Source: Halieaceae bacterium UBA3479 (lineage in GTDB: Bacteria; Pseudomonadota; Gammaproteobacteria; Pseudomonadales; Halieaceae). Taken from it: DNA of 8,137 nucleotides. How positions within the stretch are numbered: the stretch's first letter is position 1; every line of letters starts with the position of its first letter. The stretch lies in NCBI GenBank assembly GCA_002377985.1, contig DFQW01000192.1:1-8137 (forward strand), written 5' to 3'. Under the pieces are notes generated by a model. The model saw only the letters and a program-made list of their open reading frames with translations. It was not told the DNA's origin and did not search any database. Positions 1 to 7,577 of the stretch are shown piece after piece. Both the position numbers and the translations under genes were made by a program.

Positions 1-531
1 AGTGCTGGAAAGACCGTGCTGATTCAGGCGGGAGCGGGCGGGGTGGGTAGCGTGGCGATTCCCATGGCCAAATATCTAGGCGCGACTGTTTATACGACTG
101 CAAGCGCCGCCAATACCGACTATGTGCGCGCCCTCGGCGCCGATGTGGTGATCGATTATCAAAAGGAATCCTACGAAAGCGCCATCCTCAGCGCCGAGCC
201 GCAGGGTGTCGACATGGTGCTTGAGGCCCTGCTGGGAGATGGGACAGCCGAAGCGGCGATCAGAATCACGAAAAGCGGTGGTGCGGTAGCGTATATGAAT
301 AACGAACCACCAGACATGCCTGACATTAGCAAACGGGGCATTCGCGCTGAGTTTATCCATCATCGCGCAGATGGCGCGATGTTGTCAGAGCTTGGAGCGC
401 TCTATGAACAGAATATTTTACCGCTGCCTCAAATAGAGATGCTGCCGATGACGGCAGCCGTAGAGGCGCATCTTCGATCGGAGAGTCGCCGGACACGGGG
501 TAAGCTGGTGTTGTCGATTGCGAACCTGTGA
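1..531 (+). CDS. Medium-chain dehydrogenase / quinone oxidoreductase-like protein (5' end cut off by the window)
   Basis: The reading frame is open from base 1 and ends at TGA 529-531, so this is the C-terminal 176 residues of a protein that begins before the window; the GTG at 16 is an internal valine. The fragment opens in the cofactor-binding Rossmann fold: AGAGGVGSVA (residues 10-19) is the glycine-rich NAD(P)H loop of the MDR superfamily, followed by the ALGADVVIDY segment (residues 43-52) typical of quinone oxidoreductase/zinc-less alcohol dehydrogenases. The end, RTRGKLVLSI, is the usual last beta strand of that family. Established: such enzymes reduce quinones or enones, or oxidise alcohols, with NADPH in the cytoplasm. 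The substrate cannot be told from this half. Its stop overlaps the start of the acetoacetyl-CoA synthetase gene by four bases (GTGA), so the two are probably one operon; a role in the same acyl or ketone catabolism is inference only. Confidence 0.88.
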   Translation, partial: SAGKTVLIQAGAGGVGSVAIPMAKYLGATVYTTASAANTDYVRALGADVVIDYQKESYESAILSAEPQGVDMVLEALLGDGTAEAAIRITKSGGAVAYMNNEPPDMPDISKRGIRAEFIHHRADGAMLSELGALYEQNILPLPQIEMLPMTAAVEAHLRSESRRTRGKLVLSIANL

Positions 532-2489
532 ACGCGACGCCCAATAACATGCTCTGGATGCCTTCGGAAGCGCGGATTGCTGCAGCGCAGCTGACTGAGT
601 TTATGGGATCAGTGCGTGCTTCGACGGGTTTCGATGCGGGGGGAGACTATTTTGCACTGCACCGGTGGTCCATAGAGCATCCCGATAAATTTTGGCGCGC
701 GGTATGGGACTTCACTGCCATTCAGGGTGATCCGGGCAATGTGGTGTGTGACGATCCAGCGAAATTGCCCGGCTGCCAGTGGTTCCCGAACGCCACGCTG
801 AATTATGCCGAGAATTTGCTGCGCTTTGCTGATGATCGCGAGGCATTGGTCGAGATTGACGAAGGCGCGGTGCGGCGCAGTGTGACCTTTTTAGCGTTGC
901 GAGATCAGGTCGCAAAGCTGGCCAGTTGGATGCGCGAGCAGGGGATCAGCCCGGGGGATCGCGTTGCCGGTTTTATGCCTAACTGTATTGAGACGGTGAT
1001 TGCGATGTTGGCGACCACCAGTCTGGGTGGCGTTTGGTCATCCTGCTCGCCCGATTTTGGTATTCAGGGCGCAGTTGATCGATTTGGTCAGATCGCACCG
1101 CGGCTATTGTTCACTGCCGATGGTTACCGCTACAACGCTAAAGCCAGCGATTCACTCGCCAGAGCAGCGGAAATTAGCGCGGCGATTCCCGCAATAGAAC
1201 AGGTTGTGGTGGTGCCAAAGCTATCTGGCATTCCCGCTATTACTCAAATTCGCAACGCGGTGTTGTGGCAGGACTGTCTTGATCGGTCGCCTATGCCAAT
1301 TCACTTTGAGCCGCGCAGATTTAACGACCCGCTATTTATTCTCTATTCCTCCGGCACTACAGGTGTACCGAAATGTATCGTGCACGGTATCGGCGGCACG
1401 CTGCTACAGCATGCCAAGGAGCATGTGCTCCACGCCGACATCAGCGCCCGGGACCGCTTTTTCTACTTTACTACTTGCGGCTGGATGATGTGGAACTGGT
1501 TGGTGAGCGGTCTGGCGCGTGGCGCCACGCTGGTACTTTACGATGGTTCGCCCTTTGCGCGCGAAGGCCGACGGCTAATTGACGCGATTGATGAGGAGCA
1601 GATTTCCGTATTTGGCGTCGGCGCTAAATACCTCGGCGCCCTACAAAAATCCGGAATTGTTCCCGCTGAAAGCCATCAGCTCACAGCGCTGAAGACAATG
1701 CTATCCACGGGTTCGCCATTGCCTCATGAGGGGTTCGCCTGGGTATATGAAGCCTTTAAACGTGATCTGCATCTGGCGAGCATCTCCGGGGGCACCGATA
1801 TCGTCTCATGCTTTGTCGGCGGAGTTCCTACGTTGCCGGTCTATGCCGGCCAGATTCAGGCGCCGGGCTTGGGCATGGCGACGGCGATCTGGGACGAAAA
1901 CGGCAAAGAGATTGTCAAAGAGAAGGGTGAGCTGGTGTGCACAAGCGCCTTTCCCTCCTGCCCCGTGGGCTTCTGGGATGACCCCGAGGGGTTGAAGTTT
2001 CACAACGCCTATTTTGGCCGATGGCCAGGGGTGTGGGCGCACGGTGATTATGGCGAGGTCACCGAGCAGGGCGGCTACATCATCCATGGACGATCAGACG
2101 CGGTGCTGAACCCCGGCGGGGTGCGCATCGGAACGGCCGAGATTTATCGGCAGGTAGAACGCGTTGCCGATGTGCTCGACAGTGTGGTAGTGGGTCAGGA
2201 TTGGCAAGACGACGTTCGTGTGATTCTGTTTGTTGTCCTGCGGCAGGACGTTGCTCTCGACGAGAAATTACGCGCACAGATCTGCGGTGAAATTCGCGCC
2301 CAAACCACACCAAGGCACGTGCCGGCAAAAGTGATTCAGGTCGCTGATATCCCGCGGACAATCAGCGGCAAGATCGCCGAGCTTGCTGTTCGGAAGGTGA
2401 TTCATGGCGAGAGAGTGGGTAACGCCGACGCGCTCGCCAACCCAGAGGCACTCGCGTTGTTTCGTGACTTGGCCGAGCTGCAGACCTAA
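528..2489 (+). CDS. Acetoacetyl-CoA synthetase (acetoacetate--CoA ligase)
   Basis: Cytoplasmic ANL-superfamily ligase of 653 residues that activates acetoacetate with ATP and CoA to acetoacetyl-CoA (via an acyl-AMP), feeding ketone-body-type carbon into acetyl-CoA or polyhydroxyalkanoate metabolism. Visible motifs in order: an ACAS-type N-terminal region (about 40-100); the phosphate-binding loop YSSGTTGVPK (273-282); TTCGWMMWNWLVSGL (315-329), a stretch typical of acetoacetyl-CoA rather than acetyl-CoA synthetases; GGTD (421-424); HGDYGEV (505-511) with the ATP-ribose aspartate; the hinge region GRSDAVLNPGGVRIG (521-535); and RTISGK (610-615), whose Lys615 is the catalytic lysine of the adenylation step. 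Length fits the family (about 650). The GTG start at 528 overlaps the preceding stop; ATG 549 is an in-frame alternative giving MLWMPSEARIAAA, close to the usual family N-terminus. Neither has a strong Shine-Dalgarno sequence, which favours coupling to the upstream gene. Leucine or acetoacetate catabolism as the context is inference. Confidence 0.95.
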   Translation: MNATPNNMLWMPSEARIAAAQLTEFMGSVRASTGFDAGGDYFALHRWSIEHPDKFWRAVWDFTAIQGDPGNVVCDDPAKLPGCQWFPNATLNYAENLLRFADDREALVEIDEGAVRRSVTFLALRDQVAKLASWMREQGISPGDRVAGFMPNCIETVIAMLATTSLGGVWSSCSPDFGIQGAVDRFGQIAPRLLFTADGYRYNAKASDSLARAAEISAAIPAIEQVVVVPKLSGIPAITQIRNAVLWQDCLDRSPMPIHFEPRRFNDPLFILYSSGTTGVPKCIVHGIGGTLLQHAKEHVLHADISARDRFFYFTTCGWMMWNWLVSGLARGATLVLYDGSPFAREGRRLIDAIDEEQISVFGVGAKYLGALQKSGIVPAESHQLTALKTMLSTGSPLPHEGFAWVYEAFKRDLHLASISGGTDIVSCFVGGVPTLPVYAGQIQAPGLGMATAIWDENGKEIVKEKGELVCTSAFPSCPVGFWDDPEGLKFHNAYFGRWPGVWAHGDYGEVTEQGGYIIHGRSDAVLNPGGVRIGTAEIYRQVERVADVLDSVVVGQDWQDDVRVILFVVLRQDVALDEKLRAQICGEIRAQTTPRHVPAKVIQVADIPRTISGKIAELAVRKVIHGERVGNADALANPEALALFRDLAELQT

Positions 2490-2600
2490 CACCCACTGCT
2501 TGAGGTCCAGTCAAGCGCTGTCCCTTTGCGCATTTATGCATCGGACCTTTAGATCGGTGTTAGTGTTGCAGGGCAGGAAGAAAGGGGGAGTCAACGCCCA
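2490..2600 (+). other. Intergenic gap before tdk with weak promoter-like and hairpin signals
   Basis: This gap separates the synthetase stop from tdk. TTGCGC (2526-2531) and TTAGAT (2549-2554) are 17 bases apart, which is ideal sigma-70 spacing, but the -10 matches consensus at only three positions. AGGTCC (2503-2508) and GGACCT (2543-2548) could pair as a 6-bp outer stem, with GCGC/GCGC pairing inside, and are followed by a very short T run. This might terminate the upstream operon, but it overlaps the promoter candidate and neither is strong. A Shine-Dalgarno sequence, AGGGGGAG (2583-2590), sits 10 bases before the tdk ATG. Confidence 0.3.
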
Positions 2601-3200
2601 ATGAGTAAACTATTCTTCCGTTATGGCGCGATGAATAGCGGAAAAACCACGGCGCTGCTGCAGGTGGCCCACAATTACGAGGAGCGCGATCAGAGCGTAG
2701 TGCTGATTAAATCCTCGGTCGATACCAAGGGTGATGATCAGATTGTCTCGCGCCTCGGCGTCAGCCGTCCCGCAGACGTGCTGCTGTCACCCGGGCAGGA
2801 TTTGCGTTCTGCTTGTCGTGCACTGCGTGAGCAGCGTGTCGATCTCGACAGTGGTGTCGCCTGTGTACTGATCGATGAGGCGCAGTTTTTAACACCTGAG
2901 CAGGTGGATCAGGCGCTAGAGGTTGCAGTGCTGGATGAAATTCCGGTTGTTGCCTTCGGTATCCGAACTGACTTTCAGACGCGCGCCTTCCCCGGCAGTC
3001 AGCGGCTCATGGAAGTGGCGCACTCGCTACAGGAAATGAAGACTATTTGCCGTTGCGGCAATAAAGCCATCTTCAATGCCCGCATGGGCGAGGAGGGCAT
3101 TATCCGCGAGGGCGAGCAGGTGATGATCGACGGCGACAGTGCCCGTTACGAGGCACTCTGCGCACGCTGTTATCTTGAAGGCTCCGGCACGGCCTCTTGA
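2601..3200 (+). CDS. tdk: Thymidine kinase (type II, zinc-binding)
   Basis: Cytoplasmic thymidine salvage enzyme: ATP-dependent phosphorylation of thymidine (and deoxyuridine) to dTMP. The 199 residues match the usual length (E. coli about 205). Seen in the sequence: the Walker A loop GAMNSGKTT (9-17); the Walker B/catalytic segment VLIDEAQFL (89-97), where Glu93 is the expected general base; FGIRTDFQTRAFPGS (119-133), a family signature; two cysteine pairs, Cys150/Cys152 and Cys187/Cys190, forming the structural zinc site; and RYEALCARCY (182-191), whose tyrosine lies in the thymidine-binding lasso region. The ATG start is preceded by AGGGGGAG at a 10-base spacing. It is downstream of the synthetase on the same strand but 111 bases away, so its own promoter is plausible. 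It converges on gcvP, whose stop is 80 bases beyond. Nothing odd is seen. Confidence 0.97.
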   Translation: MSKLFFRYGAMNSGKTTALLQVAHNYEERDQSVVLIKSSVDTKGDDQIVSRLGVSRPADVLLSPGQDLRSACRALREQRVDLDSGVACVLIDEAQFLTPEQVDQALEVAVLDEIPVVAFGIRTDFQTRAFPGSQRLMEVAHSLQEMKTICRCGNKAIFNARMGEEGIIREGEQVMIDGDSARYEALCARCYLEGSGTAS

Positions 3201-3280
3201 CGAGTGATGAGACGGCAAAAACTGTAACCGGCGCTGTGGGATTCCATATTCCCTGTGCTCCTCATCTTGCTGGAGACGTA
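3201..3280. other. Convergent gap between tdk and gcvP
   Basis: Both flanking genes end here, so a bidirectional terminator would be expected. The only local pairing I see is GGGATT (3238-3243) with ATTCCC (3248-3253) around a CCAT loop, with one T-T mismatch and no T tract on either side, plus a distant GATGAG/CTCATC pair (3206-3211 and 3261-3266). Neither qualifies as a convincing intrinsic terminator, so termination may be Rho-dependent or lie within the opposing gene. Confidence 0.3.
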
Positions 3281-6124
3281 TCAGGGGTCGACGTATTCCT
3301 CCGGTAACGGACAGGTACACACCAGGTGACGATCTCCCCACGCGTTGTCGACCCGTCCCACAGGTGGCCAGTACTTGTCGACGCGGAAACTGCCGGGCGG
3401 GAAGCATCCCTGTTCGCGGCTGTAAGGCCTGTCCCAGTCGCCAATCAAGGCATTCACGGTATGGGGCGCGTGCTTCAGTGGATTGTTGTTACGATCCATT
3501 TCGTTGCGCTCGATGGCCGCAATCTCTTCGCGGATCGCCAGCATTGCCGTTATAAAGCGGTCTAGCTCGCTTTTTGTCTCACTCTCGGTGGGTTCGATCA
3601 TCAGCGTTCCCGCGACTGGCCAGCTCATTGTCGGCGCATGGAAACCGTTATCGATGAGCCGCTTGGCAATATCGTCCACGCTAATCCCCGCCGTGTCTGC
3701 GAACTGCCTGGTGTCCAGAATGCACTCATGGGCGACCCTCCCGTGCCGGCCCTTAAAGAGAATGCCGTAGGCCTCGTCGAGACGAGCGGCAATATAATTG
3801 GCATTCAGAATCGCCACTTTGGTGGCTTGCGTTAGTCCGTTGCCGCCCATCATCAGTAGATAGGCCCAGGAAATTGGCAGAATGGACGCGGACCCGAGCG
3901 GTGCGGCACTCACGGCACCCCACTCATTTGTGTTTTGAGGGTGACCCGGCAAATAGGGCGCGAGGTGCGCTTTGACGCCAATGGGACCCACGCCCGGGCC
4001 ACCACCGCCGTGGGGAATACAAAACGTCTTGTGTAAATTGAGGTGGGTGACATCGCCGCCAATATCGCCAGGGCGCACCAGACCCACCATGGCATTCATA
4101 TTTGCGCCATCGATATACACTTGCCCGCCATGGGCATGAGTGATCGCGCTGATATCGCGAACGGTTTCTTCGAAGACGCCATGGGTGGAGGGATAGGTGA
4201 TCATGCAGGCAGCTAGCCGGTCGCCTGCGACCTGCGCTTTCTGGCGAAAATCCTCAACGTCGACATCGCCATTGGCGGCCGACTTTACGACCACGACCTC
4301 AAGCCCCGCCATCTGCGCTGAAGCTGGATTGGTCCCGTGTGCCGAAACGGGGATCAGACAGATCGTCCGCTGACTGTCTCCTCGATCATTGTGATAGGCG
4401 CGAATGGTCAGGAGGCCGGCGTACTCTCCCTGGGCGCCGGAATTGGGCTGCAAGCTCATCGCGTCGTAACCTGTAATCTCGCAAAGCTTTTGACTCAGAT
4501 CGGTCACCAGCTCGGTGTATCCCTGCGTCTGGTCCGGCGGAGCGAAGGGGTGAATATTGGCAAACTCCCGCCAAGTGATGGGCATCATCTCGGCAGCCGC
4601 ATTGAGCTTCATCGTGCAAGATCCCAGGGGGATCATGGCGCGATCCAGAGCAAGATCTCGATCAGCAAGACGGCGCATATATCGCATCATCTCGGTCTCG
4701 GCACGATTGAGATGAAAGATGGGGTGAGAGAGGTACTCGGATCGTCGCAGCAGCGGTTCAGGAATCCGGTAGGCGGGCTCCAATATTGCGGCGCGGTCAG
4801 CAATGCCAAACGCTTTCCACAGTCTTTCGATAACATGCGGCAGGGTGCTCTCATCGACTGAGATGCCGATACGGGTATTGCCAATGATACGCAGATTAAT
4901 TCGCTGGCGACGGGCGGCCTCAATAATCGCTCCCTGAAGCGGCCCTACGTCCACAGTCAGGGTGTCAAAAAAGTGCTCAGGTTCAACGGTGAAGCCACGC
5001 TCGCTCAATACACGGGCAATACAGACAGCTTTATAGTGCACCCGTTGTGCGATCGCTTTGAGGCCTTCGGGGCCGTGGAATACGGCATAGAAGCTCGCCA
5101 TATTCGCGAGCAGCGCCTGCGCGGTGCAGACGTTGGAGGTCGCTTTTTCGCGCCGAATATGCTGCTCGCGGGTCTGCAAAGCCAGGCGAAAAGCTTTATT
5201 TCCCTGGGCGTCGACAGACACGCCAACAATCCGCCCGGGCAAGTTCCGCTTGTAGGTGTCTTTGCAAGCCATGTACGCCGCAGAGGGACCACCAAAGCCC
5301 ATTGGCACGCCAAAGCGTTGCGTAGATCCGACGGCAATATCGGCACCCATGGCGCCGGGTTCTTTCAGTAGGGTCAGTGCGAGGGGGTCTGCGATAACAA
5401 TGCCAATGGCGCCTTGCTCGTGCAAACCGGTTATCTCATCGGTGAAATCCCGCACATCGCCATAGGTGCCCGGGTACTGAAAGATCGCAGCAAATACCCC
5501 GGATGGGTCGAGTGTCTCGGGGTCGCCAACCATGACCTCTATTCCCAGCGGCTCGGCGCGTGTGCGCATAACGGCGATATTTTGGGGGTGACAGTTTTCA
5601 TCGATAAAAAAGCGAGGCGCTTTTGAAGCGGCGACCCGCTGCGCCATGGTCATCGCTTCCGCCGCCGCTGTGGCTTCATCCAGGAGCGACGCATTGGCGA
5701 TGTCCAACCCCGTCAGATCTGACACCATGGTCTGAAAGTTCAGGAGCGCCTCGAGCCGACCCTGGGAGATCTCCGGTTGGTAGGGGGTGTAGGCGGTGTA
5801 CCAGGAGGGGTTCTCGAGAATATTGCGCTGAATGGCGGGGGGACAGACCGTGCCATAAAAACCCTGCCCAATCATGGTGGTGTAGACCTTGTTTTTCTTT
5901 GCGATCTGCCGCATGTGGTAGATCAGTTCCCGCTCGGACAGCGGCTCCCCATAATTTAGCGGCGTCTGCTGGCGGAGATCAGCGGGTATCGTCTGATCGA
6001 TCAACTCCTCCAGCGTGGCCACGCCGATTACATCGAGCATATCCCGCATCTCGCTGGGCGAGGGGCCGATGTGTCGGCGATTGGCAAAATCGTAGGGTTC
6101 GTAGTCTGTAGGATTGAAGCTCAT
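3281..6124 (-). CDS. gcvP: Glycine dehydrogenase (decarboxylating), P protein of the glycine cleavage system
   Basis: PLP enzyme that decarboxylates glycine and passes the aminomethyl group to lipoylated GcvH; cytoplasmic. This is the long single-chain (homodimer) form, not the split GcvPA/GcvPB type. Counting from the ATG at 6124 (947 residues): HIGPS at 18-22, the N-terminal half-domain with [15 protein letters not shown], then the C-terminal catalytic half with GSCTMKLN (501-508), HGTNPASA (596-603) and HLNLHKTF followed by a glycine-rich loop; Lys699 is the PLP lysine. The start is ambiguous. ATG 6124 puts HIGP at residue 18, as in E. coli GcvP, but its ribosome site is weak. GTG 6139 has GAGG five bases upstream. 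ATG 6169 gives 962 residues without a ribosome site. It lies downstream of gcvT in one operon, so the glycine riboswitch should control it too. No gcvH lies between them. Confidence 0.97.
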   Translation of the reverse strand: MSFNPTDYEPYDFANRRHIGPSPSEMRDMLDVIGVATLEELIDQTIPADLRQQTPLNYGEPLSERELIYHMRQIAKKNKVYTTMIGQGFYGTVCPPAIQRNILENPSWYTAYTPYQPEISQGRLEALLNFQTMVSDLTGLDIANASLLDEATAAAEAMTMAQRVAASKAPRFFIDENCHPQNIAVMRTRAEPLGIEVMVGDPETLDPSGVFAAIFQYPGTYGDVRDFTDEITGLHEQGAIGIVIADPLALTLLKEPGAMGADIAVGSTQRFGVPMGFGGPSAAYMACKDTYKRNLPGRIVGVSVDAQGNKAFRLALQTREQHIRREKATSNVCTAQALLANMASFYAVFHGPEGLKAIAQRVHYKAVCIARVLSERGFTVEPEHFFDTLTVDVGPLQGAIIEAARRQRINLRIIGNTRIGISVDESTLPHVIERLWKAFGIADRAAILEPAYRIPEPLLRRSEYLSHPIFHLNRAETEMMRYMRRLADRDLALDRAMIPLGSCTMKLNAAAEMMPITWREFANIHPFAPPDQTQGYTELVTDLSQKLCEITGYDAMSLQPNSGAQGEYAGLLTIRAYHNDRGDSQRTICLIPVSAHGTNPASAQMAGLEVVVVKSAANGDVDVEDFRQKAQVAGDRLAACMITYPSTHGVFEETVRDISAITHAHGGQVYIDGANMNAMVGLVRPGDIGGDVTHLNLHKTFCIPHGGGGPGVGPIGVKAHLAPYLPGHPQNTNEWGAVSAAPLGSASILPISWAYLLMMGGNGLTQATKVAILNANYIAARLDEAYGILFKGRHGRVAHECILDTRQFADTAGISVDDIAKRLIDNGFHAPTMSWPVAGTLMIEPTESETKSELDRFITAMLAIREEIAAIERNEMDRNNNPLKHAPHTVNALIGDWDRPYSREQGCFPPGSFRVDKYWPPVGRVDNAWGDRHLVCTCPLPEEYVDP

Positions 6125-6193
6125 GCTTTTCTGTTCCACGTGTTCCTCTCCATCATCTGGGTACTGCATTCAGATAAAACGTTTGCTGCTATG

Positions 6194-6209
6194 ACCGGTT
6201 ATCGCCGGT
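6194..6209. repeat. Small perfect hairpin spanning the gcvT stop codon
   Basis: ACCGG (6194-6198) and CCGGT (6205-6209) are perfect inverted repeats around a six-base loop, overlapping the gcvT stop (6199-6201) and lying just before gcvP. There is no following T run on the minus strand, so it is not a clear terminator. It could stabilise or process the gcvT-gcvP transcript, or be chance. Confidence 0.3.
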
Positions 6210-7293
6210 ATTGGTGCGGCAAAAAAGGTAGTGCTGTCTGTGTCGCGGCTACCCGTCTTCCGCGCACCTCACCGAAGAGCGGCGCGTCAAGCGGGACGTC
6301 ACTGTTAACGTAAGCCATTGCAATGGGCGTCTTTAGGGAGGGAGAAAAGCCGCCTGAAGTGACGCTTCCCACCATCTCGCCGCCCTCTGGAGCATTGAAT
6401 AGAGTGATCCCCTGACGAAAGGGCGTTTTATCGGGCTTGATTCCAACGCGGTGTCGCGTTGATGACTCAGCGAGTGCTTTGAGGATCTGTGTATGACCGG
6501 GAAAACCCCCTTCACGATCGCCACCAGCGCGACGCGCCCTGCCGATTGCCCAGGTTAGCCCCGCTTCAACGGGCGATATCTCCTCTGTCAAATCATTGCC
6601 ATATAGCGGCATTCCCGCCTCGAGTCTGAGCGTGTCACGGGCACCGAGACCGATGGGTTCGACCTCCTCCATCGCCAGCAGCGTTTTTGCCAGCAGTTCA
6701 CCGTATTCAGGTGCTACGGAGATCTCAAAACCATCCTCGCCGGTATAGCCCGATCGTGATATCCACAGCGTCGTCTCCCCCCACTCAAACTCGGCTACCT
6801 GCAGAAATTTCATTGCGGCAACGGGAGGGATCAGACGTGCCAGTACTGATTCGGCGAGCGGGCCTTGCAGTGCCAGCAGTGCCCGATCCAGAATCCGTGG
6901 GGTCAAGCCGATGGCAGAGAGTAATGCCACATCTCGCGCCGTGCGCGAGGCATTGACCACCAGAAAAAAATCCCCTGTACGGCGTGCGAGCATAAAGTCA
7001 TCAATGGTTCCACCGGAGGGGGTGGTGAAGACGCCATAGGTCTGACGCCCCTCTTTGAGACCCAGCACATCACAGGGCGTCAGTGTCTCCAGCGCCTGAG
7101 CGGCTGCCAACGGCAGAAGCAGTTGGCCCATGTGACTCACATCGAACAGGCCTGCCCCGGAACGAGTGTGCAGATGCTCTGCCAGCACGCCTGCCGGATA
7201 CTGGACTGGCATCTCGAATCCTGCAAAGGGCACCATTTTTGCGCCCAGTGATTGGTGCAACGCGCTGAGAGGGAGTGATTGGAGTGTTGTCAA
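6199..7293 (-). CDS. gcvT: Aminomethyltransferase, T protein of the glycine cleavage system
   Basis: Transfers the methylene group from aminomethylated GcvH to tetrahydrofolate, releasing ammonia and giving 5,10-methylene-THF; cytoplasmic. The 364 residues fit the family. Seen: LGAKMVPFAGFEMPVQY (16-32), FDVSHMGQ (50-57), GGTIDDF (94-100) with the conserved catalytic aspartate region, VVNASR (112-117), RSGYTGEDGFEI (180-191), GLGARDTLRLEAGMPLYGND (215-234), SPVEAGL (240-246) and GSVTSGGFSPSL (309-320), all T-protein folate-site hallmarks. The start is TTG: an in-frame TGA lies 15 bases upstream (7306-7308), no ATG or GTG comes before Met20 (inside the conserved core), and GGGGA (7300-7304) sits six bases before the TTG. 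It is the first gene after the glycine riboswitch and is followed by gcvP after a short gap. The weak start codon may help riboswitch control of translation. Confidence 0.96.
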   Translation of the reverse strand: MTTLQSLPLSALHQSLGAKMVPFAGFEMPVQYPAGVLAEHLHTRSGAGLFDVSHMGQLLLPLAAAQALETLTPCDVLGLKEGRQTYGVFTTPSGGTIDDFMLARRTGDFFLVVNASRTARDVALLSAIGLTPRILDRALLALQGPLAESVLARLIPPVAAMKFLQVAEFEWGETTLWISRSGYTGEDGFEISVAPEYGELLAKTLLAMEEVEPIGLGARDTLRLEAGMPLYGNDLTEEISPVEAGLTWAIGRARRAGGDREGGFPGHTQILKALAESSTRHRVGIKPDKTPFRQGITLFNAPEGGEMVGSVTSGGFSPSLKTPIAMAYVNSDVPLDAPLFGEVRGRRVAATQTALPFLPHQYRR

Positions 7294-7366
7294 TTTGGAT
7301 CCCCGTCACTTACCGGGGTCGGCCCGGCACCGCTGTCGCGCACTCGCGCGAACACTGCGATGCCCC
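7294..7366 (-). promoter_or_regulatory. Expression platform of the glycine riboswitch (alternative hairpins over the gcvT ribosome site)
   Basis: This is the stretch between the second aptamer and the gcvT start. On the minus strand I see three perfect hairpins. TCGCGC/GCGCGA with a GAGT loop occupies 7336-7351. CCGGG/CCCGG with a five-base loop occupies 7313-7327. CCCCG/CGGGG with an eight-base loop occupies 7301-7318 and buries the gcvT Shine-Dalgarno sequence. The last two share bases 7313-7317 and so cannot form together. No hairpin is followed by a U run, so this looks like control of translation initiation rather than an intrinsic terminator. Which structure glycine favours is not decided by the sequence; ON control would fit known gcv riboswitches. 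Confidence 0.6.
7300..7305 (-). promoter_or_regulatory. Shine-Dalgarno sequence that fixes the gcvT TTG start
   Basis: On the minus strand this reads CGGGGA, six bases before TTG 7291-7293. Together with the upstream in-frame TGA it supports the TTG start. The same G run pairs with an upstream C run in the expression-platform hairpin (7301-7318), so access to it may be regulated. Confidence 0.6.
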
Positions 7367-7429
7367 CTCTGTCCTTGTGCCTGAGATCGTTATCCCTTCG
7401 GCAGGCGCTCAAGGCGCCACTCTCCAGAG
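7367..7429 (-). ncRNA. Glycine riboswitch aptamer 2 (gene-proximal)
   Basis: P1 is CTCTG (bases 7429-7425) with CAGAG (7371-7367). Inside are GGAGAG, a short hairpin GGCGC/GCGCC (7404-7418) with a five-base loop, GCCGAAGGGATAA, and the 3' core CTCAGGCACAAGGACAGAG. At 63 bases it is about 20 shorter than aptamer 1 because the variable arm after GAAGG is minimal. The bases after P1 lead straight into the expression platform. Confidence 0.92.
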
Positions 7430-7436
7430 TTTTGAA

Positions 7437-7520
7437 GTTCTTAAGGTCCGTTTGCCTGAGAGTTTACCGGGGCGGTTGCTCCTTCGGCACCGGCTTTGCG
7501 CCAGCTTCTCCCTGAAGAAC
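7437..7520 (-). ncRNA. Glycine riboswitch aptamer 1 (promoter-proximal)
   Basis: P1 is formed by GTTCTT (minus strand, bases 7520-7515) and AAGAAC (7442-7437), and extends to 10 pairs with one mismatch. Inside are GGGAGA, a hairpin CTGGC/GCCGG with a GCAAA loop (7490-7504), the conserved GGTGCCGAAGGAGCAA, a GC-rich arm, and the 3' core CTCTCAGGCAAACGGACC. All conserved blocks of the class are present in order. Confidence 0.93.
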
Positions 7521-7548
7521 TGGCTTAGATTATCAGAGTTTTCGGGGG

Positions 7549-7577
7549 ATTGTAGACGGCACTTTTCCACCATTAGT
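7549..7577 (-). promoter_or_regulatory. Candidate promoter of the gcvT-gcvP leader
   Basis: On the minus strand TACAAT (7549-7554) matches the sigma-70 -10 box at five of six positions and lies about 30 bases upstream of aptamer 1, so a transcript starting near 7542 would carry the whole riboswitch. The hexamer 17 bases further upstream (7572-7577, ACTAAT) is a poor -35, as expected of an activated promoter. It overlaps the small palindrome CCACTAATGGTGG (7567-7579). The location is convincing; the sequence support is moderate. Confidence 0.45.

Larger units (their letters stand above)
7367..7520 (-). promoter_or_regulatory. Tandem (two-aptamer) glycine riboswitch
   Basis: Read on the minus strand, two consecutive copies of the glycine aptamer core precede gcvT. 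Each copy has GGAGA near the 5' side, a short hairpin, GCCGAAGG, and then CTCAGGCA followed by GGAC, closed by a P1 helix. The copies are joined by a seven-base linker (7430-7436, TTCAAAA). Established: this class binds glycine in the 5' leader of gcv operons and usually turns expression on, so glycine breakdown rises with glycine supply. The position, orientation and target gene all agree. Expected targets here are gcvT and, by cotranscription, gcvP. Confidence 0.95.

Noticed and set aside
16..531. GTG at 16 as the start of the first gene
   Set aside because: The frame is open to base 1 and the GTG lies inside the Rossmann fold just before the cofactor loop; the protein clearly begins before the window.
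3238..3253. GGGATT/ATTCCC hairpin as a tdk/gcvP bidirectional terminator
   Set aside because: Short stem with a T-T mismatch and no T tract on either side.
4337..4861. A 174-codon plus-strand open frame opposite gcvP
   Set aside because: It lies wholly inside the conserved gcvP coding region on the other strand, with no ribosome site or recognisable fold.
5623..6111. A 162-codon plus-strand open frame opposite gcvP
   Set aside because: It is the mirror of a strongly conserved gcvP region and is rich in Arg, Pro, Trp and Ser, as antisense shadows of GC-rich genes are.
7336..7351. Strong GC hairpin after the riboswitch considered as an intrinsic terminator
   Set aside because: No run of U follows it on the minus strand (the next bases are CAGCGG), so it does not meet the terminator pattern.
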